NCBI GenBank assembly: GCA_900771165.1
Contig: CAAGMX010000408.1
Location: 1 to 8,383 of the forward strand
Direction: 5' to 3'
Length of the DNA: 8,383 nt
Source: Victivallales bacterium
GTDB taxonomy: Bacteria > Verrucomicrobiota > Lentisphaeria > Oligosphaerales > Oligosphaeraceae
Within the stretch, counting starts at the first letter, position 1. Every line of letters starts with the position of its first letter. Made by a program: the position numbers and the translations under genes. This document shows positions 6,667 to 8,383 of the stretch, one piece after another. A model generated the notes under the pieces. The model was given only the letters and a program-made list of their open reading frames with translations. It did not search any database and had not been told where the DNA came from.

Positions 6667-8034
6667 TTACTGGGCGTCGGCGGGGGCGGCTTCCTGGGGC
6701 TTTTCCTCCCCTTCCACCGTCACGTCGGCCTTTTCCACCATGAAGGCAATGGTCTTCTGGCGGACGAGATCCTGGGTCATTCTCTCCCAGGTTTCCCGGC
6801 TCTTCCGGATTTCGCCGAAGAACTGGTCCAGATCCATGCCCATTCTCTGGGCCTGGTTGAGGCAATAGCGGTAGAGATCCTCCTGGCTGGGGGAGACATT
6901 CTCCTTCTTGGCCACCAGATCCAGGGCGTGGATGAAGCGGAGATTGGCGGGCACTTCCTTCTGGAGCTCCTCCAGCTCCTTCTGACGGGCCTTCTCCAGC
7001 TCTTCGCCTTCCAGCTTCCGGGCCTTCAGGCTCTCTTCCATCCGCTTGGTGGCATCCTCCAGGGAGCGGGCCAGCAGCTTGGGAGGCAGGGGATAGTCCA
7101 GGGCATCCCGGAAGGCGTCCACCACCTGGTTGTAGACATTGCCCATCTCGTTGTTCTCTTCCTGCTGCTCCATCCGCTCCCGCATGGACTTCTTCACGTC
7201 CTCCATGCTCTTCATGCCGGTCTCCTTGGCGAACTCCTCGTCAAAGGCGGGGGGAGTGAAGCCGTGGACTTCCCGGATGGTGAAGTGATAGGGGATGGTC
7301 TTGCCGGCCAGGGCCTCCACCCGGAAATCCTGGGGGAAGGTGATCTCCACATCCTTGGAGGCATCGAGGGCCACGCCGGTGAGCGCGGCGGTGATGCCGG
7401 GGATGCTCTCGGGCTCCCGCATGATCTGCCAGGAGTTCTCGCCGTTCAGGAGATATTTGGCCCGGGGCTCTTCCTTCAGAGACTCCTCCGCCTCCGTGGT
7501 GAAATCCACCTTCAGCATGTCTCCGGCCTGGGCGGGACGGTCCACCTTCTCGTACTTCCCGTGCATCCGCAGGAAAGTCTCCGCCGCCTCGTCCACACGC
7601 TTCTGCTCCACGTCCACCTTCTTCCGGGTGGCCTTCAGACCCTTGTATTCCGGCAGGGTGACCTCCGGGTAGATCTCCACGGTGGCCTTGATGGTGAAGT
7701 CCTGGTCGGGAGTGTAGGTGGGCATCTTGTCGCCCTCCAGATCAATGTCGCCGGAAAGCTGCAGCTCCTTGGTCTGGATCAATTCTTCCATGGCCTGATT
7801 CAGCAGACGCTGGGCCGTTTCCTCGCAGATGTCCTTGCCGTGCATGCTCACAATCATGGACTGGGGCACATGCCCCGCCCGAAAGCCACGCTTCGACACC
7901 TTGGAGGTATAGAAGGTCAGGACGTCCTTGTATGTCTTCTTGCCATTGGTGGCGGGAACGACTGCGGTGATTTGCAGGACGCAGGGTTCGATGGCCGTCA
8001 ATTCGGCATTGAGACCGCTTTTGTAGGTTTCCAC
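6667..8034 (-). CDS. tig: Trigger factor, ribosome-associated chaperone
   Basis: Trigger factor binds the ribosome near the peptide exit and shields nascent chains. The 455-residue length is typical. Residues 1 to about 115 match the ribosome-binding domain, but the docking signature, usually GFRxGKxP, reads GFRAGHVP (50-57), replacing the lysine with histidine. Residues about 165-256 sit where the FKBP-type PPIase domain belongs; GDMLKVDF (171-178), IPG (211-213) and LAGK (242-245) are recognisable, yet the usual DGxxFEGG stretch is not. The remainder is the helical substrate-binding arm, with a strongly charged coiled-coil-like region at about 325-362, ending in an acidic Ala/Pro tail. The start is GTG at 8034 (first codon written as Met), chosen because AAGGAG sits 6 bases upstream. 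The tig-clpP-clpX order is widely conserved. A 279-base spacer with hairpins separates it from clpP, so clpPX may have its own promoter. Confidence 0.96.
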   Translation of the reverse strand: METYKSGLNAELTAIEPCVLQITAVVPATNGKKTYKDVLTFYTSKVSKRGFRAGHVPQSMIVSMHGKDICEETAQRLLNQAMEELIQTKELQLSGDIDLEGDKMPTYTPDQDFTIKATVEIYPEVTLPEYKGLKATRKKVDVEQKRVDEAAETFLRMHGKYEKVDRPAQAGDMLKVDFTTEAEESLKEEPRAKYLLNGENSWQIMREPESIPGITAALTGVALDASKDVEITFPQDFRVEALAGKTIPYHFTIREVHGFTPPAFDEEFAKETGMKSMEDVKKSMRERMEQQEENNEMGNVYNQVVDAFRDALDYPLPPKLLARSLEDATKRMEESLKARKLEGEELEKARQKELEELQKEVPANLRFIHALDLVAKKENVSPSQEDLYRYCLNQAQRMGMDLDQFFGEIRKSRETWERMTQDLVRQKTIAFMVEKADVTVEGEEKPQEAAPADAQ

Positions 8035-8040
8035 GTTCGA

Positions 8041-8046
8041 CTCCTT
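8041..8046 (-). promoter_or_regulatory. Strong Shine-Dalgarno site of tig
   Basis: AAGGAG lies 6 bases before the GTG at 8034. It decides the start codon, since no ATG is near. It is the best ribosome binding site in the window and contrasts with the leaders of clpP and secA, which have none. Confidence 0.85.
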
Positions 8047-8056
8047 CGATAAACAA

Positions 8057-8070
8057 AAAAGAGCTCTTTT
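8057..8070. promoter_or_regulatory. 14-base perfect palindrome in the tig leader
   Basis: AAAAGAGCTCTTTT reads the same on both strands and sits 10 bases upstream of the tig ribosome binding site, followed on the coding strand by two more T. It could be an operator half-site pair, or a very weak stem with a T run acting as an attenuator. It is the one A+T-rich patch in a G+C-rich region, which argues for a function, but no regulator can be named. Confidence 0.35.
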
Positions 8071-8128
8071 GGGTCAATGAAAGCGACACCCGCCTGCACT
8101 GTGGCGAGGGCCGCAGGGAAAGTGGCTT

Positions 8129-8134
8129 ACTATA
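8129..8134 (-). promoter_or_regulatory. Possible -10 element for tig
   Basis: TATAGT on the minus strand matches the sigma-70 -10 consensus at five of six positions and would give a 5' leader of nearly 90 bases. No good -35 hexamer sits 16-18 bases upstream; TTGCCG is present but only 9 bases away. The call is therefore weak. Confidence 0.3.
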
Positions 8135-8383
8135 ACCCGTAGACGGCAACCTGGGATACCTTGCCCCCATTGCACAGAATTCCCCCGGACGCCGCCGAGG
8201 GCGGACGGGAGGGCGGAAAGAAGCTGCATCCCCGGGAAGAATATCCGGGTCTCCCATCCCGCCCGGGGTTCGGATCGTATTTTTGGCCTTACCGGGGGTT
8301 CCCGGCCGGGATGAACCCGGCCTTCACCCCCGTCTATCGATCCTGCCACCCCTCCGGGGTTCTGGGTGGATGGTGGTAGCGCC
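8135..8383. repeat. Non-coding G+C-rich region with CCGGGGTTC-like repeats and hairpins
   Basis: No gene could be supported in these 249 bases. CCGGGGTTC occurs at 8263-8271 and 8354-8362, the near copy CCGGGGGTTC at 8292-8301, and the inverted form GAACCCGG at 8313-8320. Several can pair: GGCCGGG/CCCGGCC (8304-8310 with 8316-8322, loop ATGAA), CCGGG/CCCGG (8292-8296 with 8301-8305) and CCACCC/GGGTGG (8346-8351 with 8364-8369). The stretch could be the 3' end and terminator region of an upstream minus-strand gene outside the window, a structured RNA, or a repeat family. It does not match a tRNA, SRP RNA or riboswitch that I recognise. Confidence 0.4.

Noticed and set aside
8045..8083. TTGACC, 17 bases, then GTTTAT on the minus strand as a tig promoter.
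   Set aside because: The -10 match is poor, and the implied transcript start would fall in the tig Shine-Dalgarno site, removing it from the message.
8276..8290. T5 run at 8280-8284 as a plus-strand intrinsic terminator.
   Set aside because: No stem ends directly before it; the nearest CCGGG/CCCGG pairing stops more than 10 bases away, and there is no plus-strand gene to terminate.
8074..8349. A 91-codon minus-strand open frame upstream of tig.
   Set aside because: It has no binding site or recognisable similarity, and runs across the repeat/hairpin region and the possible tig promoter.
8340..8383. GGTGGTAGCGCC at the right edge as the D-arm of a tRNA.
   Set aside because: The preceding bases do not give a D-stem such as AGCTC or an acceptor stem; it is a chance resemblance at the window edge.

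Overview
The window carries six protein-coding genes, all on the minus strand. Read in the direction of transcription (high to low coordinates) they are tig (trigger factor), clpP, clpX, an exported N-acetylmuramoyl-L-alanine amidase, pyrE, and secA, whose 3' end lies beyond position 1. The DNA is G+C-rich by eye. No RNA gene, insertion sequence, prophage, CRISPR array or toxin-antitoxin pair is visible, so this looks like ordinary chromosomal housekeeping sequence.

Organism: a diderm bacterium, and my best guess is the PVC group (Lentisphaerota/Verrucomicrobiota-like). The hints are a SecA helicase motif VI with Cys where proteobacteria have Ser-Gly (LRGRCSRQGDP), the SecA segment EYDDVMNKQR, a large insertion in the SecA preprotein-binding region with no proteobacterial-type VAR insert, and a PyrE with a CPVC...VHPGSK tail. 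This placement is inference from remembered family features and was not tested by search.

Layout: 8035-8383 is a 349-base non-coding region upstream of tig, with a strong ribosome binding site, a 14-base palindrome, a possible -10 box and a G+C-rich cluster of CCGGGGTTC-like repeats. Tig (6667-8034, GTG start) is followed by a 279-base spacer with two hairpins and a G-free, C-rich clpP leader. ClpP (5782-6387) and clpX (4351-5775) are 6 bases apart, and clpX overlaps the amidase gene (3344-4354) by 4 bases. PyrE (2738-3307) follows after 36 bases. A very C-rich 76-base gap with an 11-base homopolymer then leads into secA (1-2661, partial).

Functionally, trigger factor and ClpXP form the classical protein folding and degradation module. 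SecA drives export across the inner membrane and the amidase is a likely Sec substrate that trims peptidoglycan. PyrE makes OMP for pyrimidine synthesis and seems to be a passenger. The less routine points are the atypical zinc-finger spacing of ClpX, the altered ribosome-docking motif and degenerate PPIase domain of trigger factor, and the C-rich leaders of clpP and secA that lack Shine-Dalgarno sequences. I found no convincing new biological system.
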